Positions 8,640-15,939 of a DNA stretch of 44,185 bases are shown piece after piece. The translations under genes were made by a program, and so were the position numbers. Each line of letters starts with the position of its first letter. The stretch's first letter is position 1. Where the stretch lies: NCBI GenBank assembly GCA_017415995.1, contig JAFQDN010000035.1:1-44185 (forward strand), read 5' to 3'. Under the pieces are notes generated by a model. It was not told the origin of the DNA and ran no database searches. It worked only from the letters and a program-made list of their open reading frames with translations. The DNA comes from Akkermansia sp. (GTDB taxonomy: Bacteria > Verrucomicrobiota > Verrucomicrobiia > Verrucomicrobiales > Akkermansiaceae).

Positions 8640-9524
8640 ATGCCGGAAGTCTACACAAACGCAGAGCTTACAGCCGACACCGTTCGCCGAGAACACATAC
8701 GTTTAGGCGTAATCGGGAACCCCATTGCGCACTCAAAATCTCCGCAAATGCAACAAGCAGCGCTGGATGCACATGGAATCCCCGCCCGGTACATCCGCAT
8801 CTTGGCAGATACCGCAGCCGGAGCATTTGAAGAAACGCTCCGGCACTTGGATGAGCTCGGCTTTACCGGAGCAAATGTTACCGTTCCGTTCAAAAAGAAC
8901 GCCTTTGCGGCAGCAGTAAAAGCGGACGCGCTTTCCACCCTATGCGGAGCCGCCAACACCTTGGTACGCAAAGAAGATGGCTGGCACTGCCACAACACGG
9001 ACGGCCCGGGTTTTGAGCGAGCCATCTTTGAATTAACCCACAAAAAGCTCCATGAGCTCAACATACTGATTCTCGGAGCATGTGGAGGAGCGGGCTCAGC
9101 CTTGGCAGCCCAATGTGCACTTGCCGGTTGCCCGCAGCTCACCCTCGTGAACCGCCCGCGCCCACAGCTGCAAGAACTGGCTGACACACTGGCTCCGCAC
9201 GCAAAAGGCAGCATTGTGACGGCACATTTCGGCTCCGGCGAATTGGCAGACATGCTCCGTCAAACGCAACTCATTGTGAATGCTACCAGTTTAGGGCTTA
9301 AAGTCGGAGATCCCCTGCCCATTCCACCGGAATTACTGACACCGCAACACATCGTGTACGACATAGTCCCGCACGACACACCGTTCCGCCGTCTTGCAAC
9401 CGAGCAAGGGTGCCTTACTGACAACGGATTGGGCATGTTACTGTGGCAGGGTGCTTATGCATTTGAACATTGGTACGGATTCCTACCGCAAATTGCCCCC
9501 ATGCGAGCAGCGCTCTGCCGTTAA
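8640..9524 (+). CDS. aroE: Shikimate dehydrogenase
   Basis: AroE reduces 3-dehydroshikimate to shikimate with NADPH in the chorismate pathway. Substrate-binding motifs are visible: GNPIAHSKSP (26-35), NVTVPFKKNAF with the catalytic Lys85, NTLVR and NTDGPGF with Asp121. A Rossmann loop follows at about 147-153 (GACGGAG), then NATSLGL and the C-terminal DNGLGMLLWQGAYAFEHW helix. ATG 8640 is preferred over a GTG at 8619, which lies inside the terminator. The result, 294 residues, is slightly longer than E. coli AroE (272) owing to about 20 extra N-terminal residues. No promoter is obvious between terminator and start. Confidence 0.93.
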   Translation: MPEVYTNAELTADTVRREHIRLGVIGNPIAHSKSPQMQQAALDAHGIPARYIRILADTAAGAFEETLRHLDELGFTGANVTVPFKKNAFAAAVKADALSTLCGAANTLVRKEDGWHCHNTDGPGFERAIFELTHKKLHELNILILGACGGAGSALAAQCALAGCPQLTLVNRPRPQLQELADTLAPHAKGSIVTAHFGSGELADMLRQTQLIVNATSLGLKVGDPLPIPPELLTPQHIVYDIVPHDTPFRRLATEQGCLTDNGLGMLLWQGAYAFEHWYGFLPQIAPMRAALCR

Positions 9525-9556
9525 TCACCATTTTTACAACATGCCGCGATTGGTAC

Positions 9557-9586
9557 TTGCTAGGAACGCACCACGTGTGTTACAAT
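9557..9586 (+). promoter_or_regulatory. Promoter giving a leaderless mRNA for the M23 peptidase gene
   Basis: TTGCTA (9557-9562), 18-nt spacer, TACAAT (9581-9586), then 7 nt to the ATG at 9594. The predicted transcription start falls on or next to the A of the start codon. Confidence 0.6.
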
Positions 9587-9593
9587 CAAATAT

Positions 9594-10277
9594 ATGGTAC
9601 GTCTTTTTCGCACAATTCTTATGATGGCAGCCATCCTGCTGACAGTAGGAGAACAGGAAAGTGCCGCTGCCACAATGGCTGAGTTTACGGATGACGGCAA
9701 GTGGGCGCTCGTTCCCTTGGCAGATGGCTTTGATTTTCCCGTCGGTAAACCGAATGGCGATGGCTACTATAAAGCGCGTGGGCTGCGCCTCAAATCCCCC
9801 CGCCACTTAGGCGAGGACTGGAACGGCAACGGCGGCGGCAACTCCGACCTCGGCGACCCGGTCTACACCATCGGGCACGGCATTGTAACCTACGCCGCGG
9901 ATGCCAAAGGACGCTGGGGCAAAGTGGTGATTGTACGCCATGCCTTCCGCGAGCCACGCAGCGGACGTGTTCTCTGTTGCCAAACCCTTTACGGACACTT
10001 GGATCGCATTGACGTAAAACTGGGGCAAATCGTCAAACGGGGCGACCAAGTAGGAACCATCGGCACCAACCGCGGCATGTTCCCCGCCCACCTGCATGCA
10101 GAGCTCCACTTCAATATTCTGGCAAACTGCGGACAGCAAGGAATCCCCAAAACTGCCAAAAATTACGGAGACCTCACCTCTTTTATCAATCACTACCGCA
10201 GACTGCGCTCCGAGAGTAAATATGTGAAAGTCCCGGTAGGTTGCTTCCTCCCTTACAAGGACACGGAAGGGTTGTAA
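9594..10277 (+). CDS. Secreted M23-family (LytM-type) metallopeptidase
   Basis: The 227-residue protein has an N-terminal signal (MVRLFRTILMMAAILLTVG) and one M23 domain. Zinc ligands are recognisable: His71 and Asp75 in HLGEDWN and the HxH motif at 166-168 in PAHLHAELHF, with the catalytic-site YGHL near residue 135. M23 enzymes cut peptidoglycan cross-bridges or stems in the periplasm, and because the ligands are intact it is probably active rather than an EnvC-like activator. There is no LysM or coiled coil, so recruitment would need another protein. The nadD gene begins 15 nt downstream and is likely cotranscribed. Confidence 0.88.
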   Translation: MVRLFRTILMMAAILLTVGEQESAAATMAEFTDDGKWALVPLADGFDFPVGKPNGDGYYKARGLRLKSPRHLGEDWNGNGGGNSDLGDPVYTIGHGIVTYAADAKGRWGKVVIVRHAFREPRSGRVLCCQTLYGHLDRIDVKLGQIVKRGDQVGTIGTNRGMFPAHLHAELHFNILANCGQQGIPKTAKNYGDLTSFINHYRRLRSESKYVKVPVGCFLPYKDTEGL

Positions 10278-10292
10278 AACTCCGTCACAAGT

Positions 10293-10874
10293 ATGAAAAC
10301 GTGTCTGTTCGGCGGTTCTTTTGACCCGGTGCATGCCGGGCACCTGCACATTGCGCTGGCCGCCGTGCAGCAAGCTCAGGTGGACAAAGTGATTTTTTTG
10401 CCGGCTGCCTGCTCTCCCTTCAAAACGGACAAAACAACATTTTACACAGACGCCCGGCGCATGAGTCTCCTCCGCTATGCCACGGCAGACTTACCTTGGG
10501 CCGAGGTGTCCGATGCCGACCTTAGGCTACCGCCTCCCAGTTGGAGCTGGCGCTTAGTGGAAACCTACAAGAATGAACATCCGCAGGATGAATTATTCTG
10601 GCTCATGGGCACCGACCAGTGGGAACAACTGCACAAATGGGCGCGCTACGATTACCTCATCCGCCATCTCACCTTCATTGTGTACCACCGCGGCACCCCA
10701 CCCCTGCCCCGAGAAGGCGTGCGCGCCGTCTTCATCAGCGGAAACCACCCTGCCTCGTCCTCTGCCATTCGGCAAGCCATTCTCAGCGGCTCCGAGGTTC
10801 CTCCGGAGTGGATTCCGAAGGGCATTTCTCATTACCCTATGGACGTGAGGTGCGCCCCTGAAAAGGCCACATGA
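10293..10874 (+). CDS. nadD: Nicotinate-nucleotide adenylyltransferase, C-terminus rewritten by an IS end
   Basis: NadD adenylates nicotinate mononucleotide to deamido-NAD in NAD synthesis. The nucleotidyltransferase signature GGSFDPVHAGHLHIA (7-21, HAGH at 14-17) and the C-terminal SSSAIRQAI motif are present, as is the MGTDQW core. The family normally ends in a helix with a Y-I-x-x-H-x-L-Y type tail; here the tail after GISHYP is MDVRCAPEKAT, encoded from the left inverted repeat of an IS3-type remnant that starts at 10846. The true C-terminus has therefore probably been lost and replaced by IS-encoded residues. The core is intact, so activity may be preserved. Confidence 0.9.
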   Translation: MKTCLFGGSFDPVHAGHLHIALAAVQQAQVDKVIFLPAACSPFKTDKTTFYTDARRMSLLRYATADLPWAEVSDADLRLPPPSWSWRLVETYKNEHPQDELFWLMGTDQWEQLHKWARYDYLIRHLTFIVYHRGTPPLPREGVRAVFISGNHPASSSAIRQAILSGSEVPPEWIPKGISHYPMDVRCAPEKAT

Positions 10875-10936
10875 GTTAACGAATTTTAGGGTGGAAAAAG
10901 AGCCGTGTTTGGGGTAAGATAACCGCAAACACAACA

Positions 10937-11134
10937 ATGAGCAAACAATACACAGAAGATTTCACGGCGACAGTTGCCTTGGAGGCAGTGAAAGGCGAAA
11001 TGAGTTTGCAGGAACCGGCAGCCCGGTACGGAGTGGCCGCCGGTCAGATATACGAATGGAAACAACAGTTGCAGCAAGGAGCAGCGCAGTTGTTTGTCCG
11101 TAAGAATAAGGCAGACAAAAATGTCAGAAAATAG
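10937..11134 (+). pseudogene. IS3-family transposase OrfA fragment
   Basis: Sixty-five codons encode the N-terminal helix-turn-helix of an IS3-type OrfA: SKQYTEDFTATVALEAVKGE, then SLQEPAARYGVAAGQIYEWK and the GAAQLFVRKNK segment. A normal OrfA is about 90-110 residues with a leucine zipper and frameshift signal into OrfB; both are missing. It can bind DNA in principle but cannot transpose the element. A possible -10 (TAAGAT) lies about 20 nt upstream. Confidence 0.72.
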
Positions 11135-11286
11135 CGAGCGATTGCATTCATCCCTTGGCAACAAGACACCGGAAAAATGGAGAGAAGAGCATCAGTCCGT
11201 CGCCTGAATCCCCCCCGGCGAAATTTTTTGGCGATTTTTCCGCTACGGCGGGGCTCCCTCCGCTACAAAATCACAAAAAATTAGGA

Positions 11287-11315
11287 TTGACAATCACCGC
11301 AAAAAACAGTATCTT
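11287..11315 (+). promoter_or_regulatory. Outward-reading promoter inside the IS remnant
   Basis: TTGACA (11287-11292), 17-nt spacer, TATCTT (11310-11315). It points to the AT-rich gene at 11432 and is the best promoter upstream of it. Just before it an imperfect hairpin is formed by the T-rich stretch around 11222 and the A-rich stretch around 11272. The transcript would cross the right inverted repeat before reaching the gene. Confidence 0.5.
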
Positions 11316-11431
11316 AACCACAGCTCCAAGCATCGGCTCCAAAATTCCTTAAACAACATAGCCGGTGGTCAGAAAACGGGGCGCACCTCACAACCATGAG
11401 ATAAAGGATTTTAAATAGGCGCGAATGACTG

Positions 11432-12700
11432 ATGAATTATAGAAATATATTGTTATTAAGTGCTTTTTGGACATTGATGTCTCCTTTGTTAGAAGCACGG
11501 GATATCTTTGCAGCTGAATATAATCCTCGTACGGAATTGCGAGAAGATGAACGGCAACAAATTGCTAGAGTGCGAGAGTTTTATCCAGATACTGCCGATA
11601 AAAGTGGTACAGAAATTCAGCGCTTGTTTCAATCATCAGAAGCGTATAAGATTTTACAACCCACTGTAAAAAAATGGATTAATTCAAATACCGAAAATTA
11701 TCAACCAGATGAGTATAAGCAATATTTGCTTTATTTGCAAGATGAAGTTGGTATTCGTGTTGTTTTTCAAGATACGGAAAAGGGACGTTTTTGGATAGAG
11801 CGGGATAGGTTTTATCCTGATGATGCAGCCTATTCTTACAAAAAAGAACCTGCCATTAATCCTGCAACTAAAAAGCCATGGATTCAATTGCCGGCAAGCA
11901 CGCTTAAAAAGATTGAGCGTCAAACAGGACAAAAATTTAGTGCAGAAGATAAAGCCTTTCTTAAAGATGTACTCATGGTTTTGAATGAAAATTTCCATTA
12001 TTTTTATGGTATGGAATTTGTGCGATTATCTGAAAGAAATATTGAACGAGAATCTTTGGTTGGTAAATTTAGTCCAAGGAGAAAGTTGTTATTTGGGGAT
12101 CATACTCCTTATGTGATGGAGGGGGATGAAACTGAACAACAAAAAGAAATTCATCATTATTTAGGTCATCCCATCTATAGTTTTGATAATTTAGTTGATC
12201 CTGACTATAGAATTAAAGACACTTCAATTTGTAATGCACGAGGTACAACACATATAAGATTAAAAACAGGTCAAATGACTCAAGTTGTTTATTGGGTTGA
12301 TTTGGATATGAAAAGGGTTTTGCCAAACTTGGATAGTCGGGCGGCTGCAGTAGGTAATGCCGCCTATTCATTGCCGATTATGCTTAATAATTTGGCAAAA
12401 TTATGTGCTGAAAAAGGTGTTGATTTAACAGATAAAAAAGCAAATAAAACCCCATTAACAAGAGCCCTTTTTGAAATTCACGAGACAACAAAGCTCTATG
12501 TTGATGCTGTTGCCAATCATGAATATGTGAAACAAAGTGCAAGAATGGATTCTTTGACAGGGGATGAACGCCGATTATGTGATGTTGTTCCCCTTCCAAA
12601 TCTAGGGAGCAGTGACACTCCAACACAGAGTAAGAAAAAAGTTTCAACCCAGAAAAAGAAAACAACAACCACACGGCGCTCAAAGGATAGACAGCGCTAA
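11432..12700 (+). CDS. AT-rich secreted protein of unknown function
   Basis: I do not recognise a family. The 422-residue product has a signal peptide (MNYRNILLLSAFWTLMSPLLEA) and a charged mostly soluble body with motifs such as IHHYLGHPIYSFDNLVDPDY and ICNARGTTHIRL. Its Lys/Thr/Arg-rich tail (about 400-422: SKKKVSTQKKKTTTTRRSK) could bind nucleic acid or anionic cell-wall polymers. Base composition is strikingly lower in GC than all neighbours, with A/T-ending codons throughout, so it was probably acquired from a low-GC source. It sits between an IS3 remnant and a 330-nt stretch without genes. The ATG at 11432 is supported by the signal peptide. A GGAGGT sequence occurs just after the stop codon, not before the start. 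Confidence 0.7.
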   Translation: MNYRNILLLSAFWTLMSPLLEARDIFAAEYNPRTELREDERQQIARVREFYPDTADKSGTEIQRLFQSSEAYKILQPTVKKWINSNTENYQPDEYKQYLLYLQDEVGIRVVFQDTEKGRFWIERDRFYPDDAAYSYKKEPAINPATKKPWIQLPASTLKKIERQTGQKFSAEDKAFLKDVLMVLNENFHYFYGMEFVRLSERNIERESLVGKFSPRRKLLFGDHTPYVMEGDETEQQKEIHHYLGHPIYSFDNLVDPDYRIKDTSICNARGTTHIRLKTGQMTQVVYWVDLDMKRVLPNLDSRAAAVGNAAYSLPIMLNNLAKLCAEKGVDLTDKKANKTPLTRALFEIHETTKLYVDAVANHEYVKQSARMDSLTGDERRLCDVVPLPNLGSSDTPTQSKKKVSTQKKKTTTTRRSKDRQR

Positions 12701-13030
12701 AGGAGGTTAACATAAAAAACACGCGTTGGAACAATTAGGAAAATGGCAATTTGTCGGGCAGAATCTACAAACATTGTCATCGCATAGAGGCTCGATAACG
12801 CGCCTCTATAGCGCATGATTGCCGGATGTATGGAAGATTTTCTTTGAAAAAAGGTTTAGGAATTGCCGAGGTCTCCTGCATTAACCTTGCAATGTACCCC
12901 ATAAGGCGAAGAGTCATGCAACGTTTGGGGTGTATGCTCTACACTTGAATGACTCAGAGGAGACAAACTCGTACTTGACAACTATTTGAATTCCGCGACT
13001 TTTTTGACGCAGTGCCGGAAAAAGGGGAGC
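12701..13030. other. Gene-free stretch with two hairpins between convergent genes
   Basis: No coding frame is supported here. Two structures stand out. An 8-bp perfect stem ATAGAGGC/GCCTCTAT lies at 12784-12809 without a T run. An imperfect palindrome at 12889-12937 has outer arms GCAATGTACCCCA and TGGGGTGTATGC. The palindrome arms resemble IS3-type ends facing each other (CCCCAtaaggcg against CCCCAaacgttg), so it may be a scar of a second insertion, but this is weak. The stretch separates the AT-rich gene from the converging GYF/DUF805 gene. Confidence 0.4.
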
Positions 13031-13630
13031 TTATTTCGTAGGACGCTCAGGGCCCATGCCATAGGAATTCGGGCCGTCACTACATGTCACAGCGAACAGC
13101 AACATGATAAAACTACCAACATAGGACACTATCGGAATATACGCCAGCAACTGCCACCAACCGCTCTTACCAATGTCATGCAAGCGGCGCGAGGTAACTG
13201 CCCATCCCGGGACTAACGCCGCAAGCCAGTAGATACCGAGCATGACAACCATAGCTGAGAGCACGTTTTCTTCCTCTGTCAGAGCATAAATAAGAAAAAA
13301 TACCACACCAATAAGAAGAAATACTAAGACATTGGCCAACGAAAACCACCAATACTCAGAGCGAGAGGCGCGACCGGAAAAAGTTGCATACTTGCTTGAC
13401 ATGCAGATTGTCCAGGCAACGATAGGGCCCCACTCCCTGCTATTGAACACCCCCAAGCCGGGAACATCACTGAACACCACATTGATGGGTTGCCATTCCG
13501 TCATTCCCTCCGTAAACACCAACTGTACGGGACACAGCTGCTTTGCGCGCAGCAGTTGCAAAATCATCTCTCTATTCAAAGGACCGACGGGAGTTCCGTC
13601 CGGCATTGCCACATAATATTGCTTGTTCAT
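13031..13630 (-). CDS. GYF_2 domain plus DUF805 membrane protein
   Basis: The 199-residue protein begins with a GYF_2/DUF4339 domain (residues 1-55: YYVAMPDGTPVGPLNREMI, LVFTEGMTEWQPI), then a DUF805-like integral membrane region (about 78-199). The DUF805 part includes YATFSGRASRSEYWWF, the hydrophobic segments VLVFLLIGVVFFLIYAL and MVVMLGIYWLAAL, and the RRLHDIGKSGWW signature before the last helix. GYF_2 domains are thought to bind proline-rich peptides; DUF805 proteins have no established function. The same GYF_2-plus-membrane plan occurs at 37228. It is transcribed alone from its own promoter, divergent from the phosphatase gene. Confidence 0.82.
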   Translation of the reverse strand: MNKQYYVAMPDGTPVGPLNREMILQLLRAKQLCPVQLVFTEGMTEWQPINVVFSDVPGLGVFNSREWGPIVAWTICMSSKYATFSGRASRSEYWWFSLANVLVFLLIGVVFFLIYALTEEENVLSAMVVMLGIYWLAALVPGWAVTSRRLHDIGKSGWWQLLAYIPIVSYVGSFIMLLFAVTCSDGPNSYGMGPERPTK

Positions 13631-13661
13631 AACTTATTTTGTCTGAGGATTGACTTGGTAT

Positions 13662-13690
13662 ACGATATAACAGATTCTTGGAATTGTCAA
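13662..13690 (-). promoter_or_regulatory. Promoter of the GYF/DUF805 gene
   Basis: Minus strand TTGACA (13690-13685), 17-nt spacer, TATCGT (13667-13662). The start codon is at 13630, giving a leader of roughly 25 nt. Confidence 0.6.
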
Positions 13691-13742
13691 GTTCTTCAAC
13701 TGACCAACGCACATATTATTTTACAAAAATTAATTTTGCGAC

Positions 13743-13771
13743 TTGCGCAAAAAAGAAAAAAATGGTAATAT
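13743..13771 (+). promoter_or_regulatory. Promoter of the phosphatase-kinase operon
   Basis: TTGCGC (13743-13748), 17-nt spacer with an A-rich tract, TAATAT (13766-13771). The ATG at 13792 follows about 14 nt after the predicted start site, with a weak AAGGTAGG ribosome binding sequence. Confidence 0.6.
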
Positions 13772-13791
13772 ATCCCCCGAAAAGGTAGGAT

Positions 13792-15939
13792 ATGCGACAA
13801 CGCTTTCTGACATGGTTGTTACTATTAGTCTGTGCCACATTTGCAGTTACAGGCGCGTTGGCATATTTACAATTTGAGAGGCAAGCCCAAGAGAGAGCGG
13901 AACAACTGCTCAACACCCGTCTCAGCGACCTCTCCGAGCTCATCAGCCACACGGAAGCAAACATGCGGCATGTAGAGCAAATCAATGATGCAGGCACACT
14001 GAGCCGCACACGAGCCGTGGCGGAAATCATCCGTCTCAATCCGGGCATAGTGCATGATGAAGATGCCCTGTACGGGCTGTGCAATGAGGTAGGAGCCCAG
14101 CAACTCATCATCACGGATGCCGAGGGCAAAGTAACCGCAGCCGTACCTTCGGAATTAGTCGGGTTCGAGCTCAAAGCCCATGAGCAAAGCCGACCGTTCC
14201 TCAAGTGCATACACAATGAAGGGGAAGAACTCGTACAGCGACCGCAAGGCAATGCCTACAGCGGAGAGATTATCCAATACGCAGGCGTCTCACGCCGAGA
14301 CGCCAAGGGAATCGTACAACTGGGATTCACCTCCATGCACGAGCAAGCAGCGCGTGCCGGTAATAGCTTCGGGGCACTGGCAGACAGCTTCCGTTTAGGC
14401 AAGAACGGGCACATCATCGCATTCCGGCACGGCGAACTGCTCAACACCGATGAACTGAGTTACCCTACCGCCCACTTGCTATCGCTACCCATCGGCATCA
14501 CCACGCGCATAGAGTTGGCAGATAAGGAATACTACACCTATGTTGTAGAGAAAGCGGGCATGCGCATGGTAGGACTACTGCCGGTAGAAGAGATGACGGA
14601 GGTAAGTTTGGAATCCCTCAAGCAGTTATTCATCAGCAACGTATGGATGTTTGCAGTCATGTTCCTGCTGGTGTGGGTGCTGCTGCAACGCTTAGTCCTC
14701 AATGGGCTTTCCCGCATCAACAAATCCCTGCACCGCATTGCGGAGGGCTACATGGATGAGCGCATCAACGTACGAGACACCCCGGAGTTCACCCGCTTAT
14801 CCACCGGCATTAACACCATGGTGGACGCCCTGCAATCCTATGCCGAACACCGCCGAGAGCGCCTCCGCCGAGAACTGGCCATGGCGCGCTCCGTACAAGA
14901 CACCGTACTGCCCAACAAATTCCCGGCATTCCCGGATCAAACGGCATTTGACCTGTACGCAGCCAAGCTGGAAGCGAATGTGGTAGGCGGTGATTTTTAC
15001 GATTACTTCATGGCCGACAGGGAACACCTGTGCTTTATGCTGGGCGACGTGTCCACCACAGGCATACCGGGAGCCCTGTTCATGATGAGAGCCTTATCCA
15101 TCATCCGAGGATTAGCCTCCGGGGGGCTTACCCCGGAGCAAATGATGACGGAAGCCAATAAAGCGCTGTGTGAGAACAACATCACAAAGACCCGCTTATC
15201 ACTCTTCTTTGCCCGACTCAACATAAAGAGTGGCATGCTCCGATTTGTCAACGCCGGCACACCGCAGGCACTCCGTGGCAGCAACGGCACCAGCTACGAG
15301 ATGCTCCCCATGCGTTCCGGCTCGGTACTCGGCTTCCACAACAAAGCCGTGTACAGGGAATGTGTTATCCGCTTGGCACCCGGAGAGCGCATTTTGCTCT
15401 ACTCACAAGGTGTACTTAAAGCGACAGACGCCACCAACACCCCCTTCGGCGCGGCCAGATTACAAAGCATCCTGCAAGAAGCCACGGAAAGCCCGACAGA
15501 GCAAATCCGCAAGTTGCAGATAGAGCTGAAAACCTTCACCGGCAACAAAGAACAAACCGACGACTGCACCATGCTCGCCTTGGAGTACAAGGGCAAGTGG
15601 ATGTGTCGGTATGAAAACAGCGTCACTACGGGAGAGCTCAATGAGCTCGTACAGCTTACCAATGCGCTCAACACTCGGTTGGAGAGCGTACTGGCAGCCC
15701 CGGTTGCCATAGCCGAGCTCTGCAGCAGCATCAGCACCCTGCTCTCACAACTTCCCGCCGGGCTGACAGCGAATCTTCTTCTCCTTTGTAATGAAGAAGA
15801 AGCCGAGCTTACCCTCCAATACAACCTGTGTGATTTTAATCCCTCTGAGAACATACCACCTCAACCGGTAAACCATATTCAGTATTCCACCTCAAGCGAT
15901 AACGGCAGCACCATCATACTCCGCAAACAACTGGCATGA
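13792..15939 (+). CDS. Membrane-bound SpoIIE/RsbU-type PP2C serine phosphatase with extracytoplasmic sensor
   Basis: The 715-residue protein has a transmembrane helix at about 7-27, an extracytoplasmic Cache-like sensor (about 30-280), a second helix (about 282-302) and a HAMP linker (about 303-355). A SpoIIE/PP2C domain follows (about 370-603). Metal-binding motifs are GGDFYDYF near 398, GDVSTTGIPGALF near 418 and DDCTMLALEY near 590. The usual DVSGKG is DVSTTG here, but the metal Asp residues are kept. A further 110 residues at the C-terminus could be a decayed ATPase-like module; I cannot confirm this. Such enzymes dephosphorylate Ser/Thr in response to an external signal. The stop overlaps the start of a Ser/Thr kinase gene (ATGA), indicating a kinase-phosphatase pair acting on common substrates. 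Confidence 0.88.
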   Translation: MRQRFLTWLLLLVCATFAVTGALAYLQFERQAQERAEQLLNTRLSDLSELISHTEANMRHVEQINDAGTLSRTRAVAEIIRLNPGIVHDEDALYGLCNEVGAQQLIITDAEGKVTAAVPSELVGFELKAHEQSRPFLKCIHNEGEELVQRPQGNAYSGEIIQYAGVSRRDAKGIVQLGFTSMHEQAARAGNSFGALADSFRLGKNGHIIAFRHGELLNTDELSYPTAHLLSLPIGITTRIELADKEYYTYVVEKAGMRMVGLLPVEEMTEVSLESLKQLFISNVWMFAVMFLLVWVLLQRLVLNGLSRINKSLHRIAEGYMDERINVRDTPEFTRLSTGINTMVDALQSYAEHRRERLRRELAMARSVQDTVLPNKFPAFPDQTAFDLYAAKLEANVVGGDFYDYFMADREHLCFMLGDVSTTGIPGALFMMRALSIIRGLASGGLTPEQMMTEANKALCENNITKTRLSLFFARLNIKSGMLRFVNAGTPQALRGSNGTSYEMLPMRSGSVLGFHNKAVYRECVIRLAPGERILLYSQGVLKATDATNTPFGAARLQSILQEATESPTEQIRKLQIELKTFTGNKEQTDDCTMLALEYKGKWMCRYENSVTTGELNELVQLTNALNTRLESVLAAPVAIAELCSSISTLLSQLPAGLTANLLLLCNEEEAELTLQYNLCDFNPSENIPPQPVNHIQYSTSSDNGSTIILRKQLA

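Larger units (their letters stand above)
10846..11390 (+). mobile_element. Internally deleted IS3/IS150-type insertion sequence remnant
   Basis: Inverted repeats frame the segment: TGAGGTGCGCCCC at 10846-10858 and its exact complement GGGGCGCACCTCA at 11378-11390 (the match extends one base further out). The left end continues TGAAAAGGCCAC, resembling the TGAACTGCNCCCCTGAAAAGT-like ends of IS150-group elements. Inside is an OrfA-like helix-turn-helix reading frame, but no OrfB/DDE integrase. Full elements are about 1.2-1.5 kb, so roughly 0.7 kb or more is missing. No convincing 3-4 bp target duplication is seen. The left end lies within nadD. Confidence 0.72.

Noticed and set aside
10840..11395. 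Target-site duplication flanking the IS remnant
   Set aside because: Bases outside the two inverted repeats (GACG and CAAC) do not match as a direct repeat; the ends are clear but the duplication is not.
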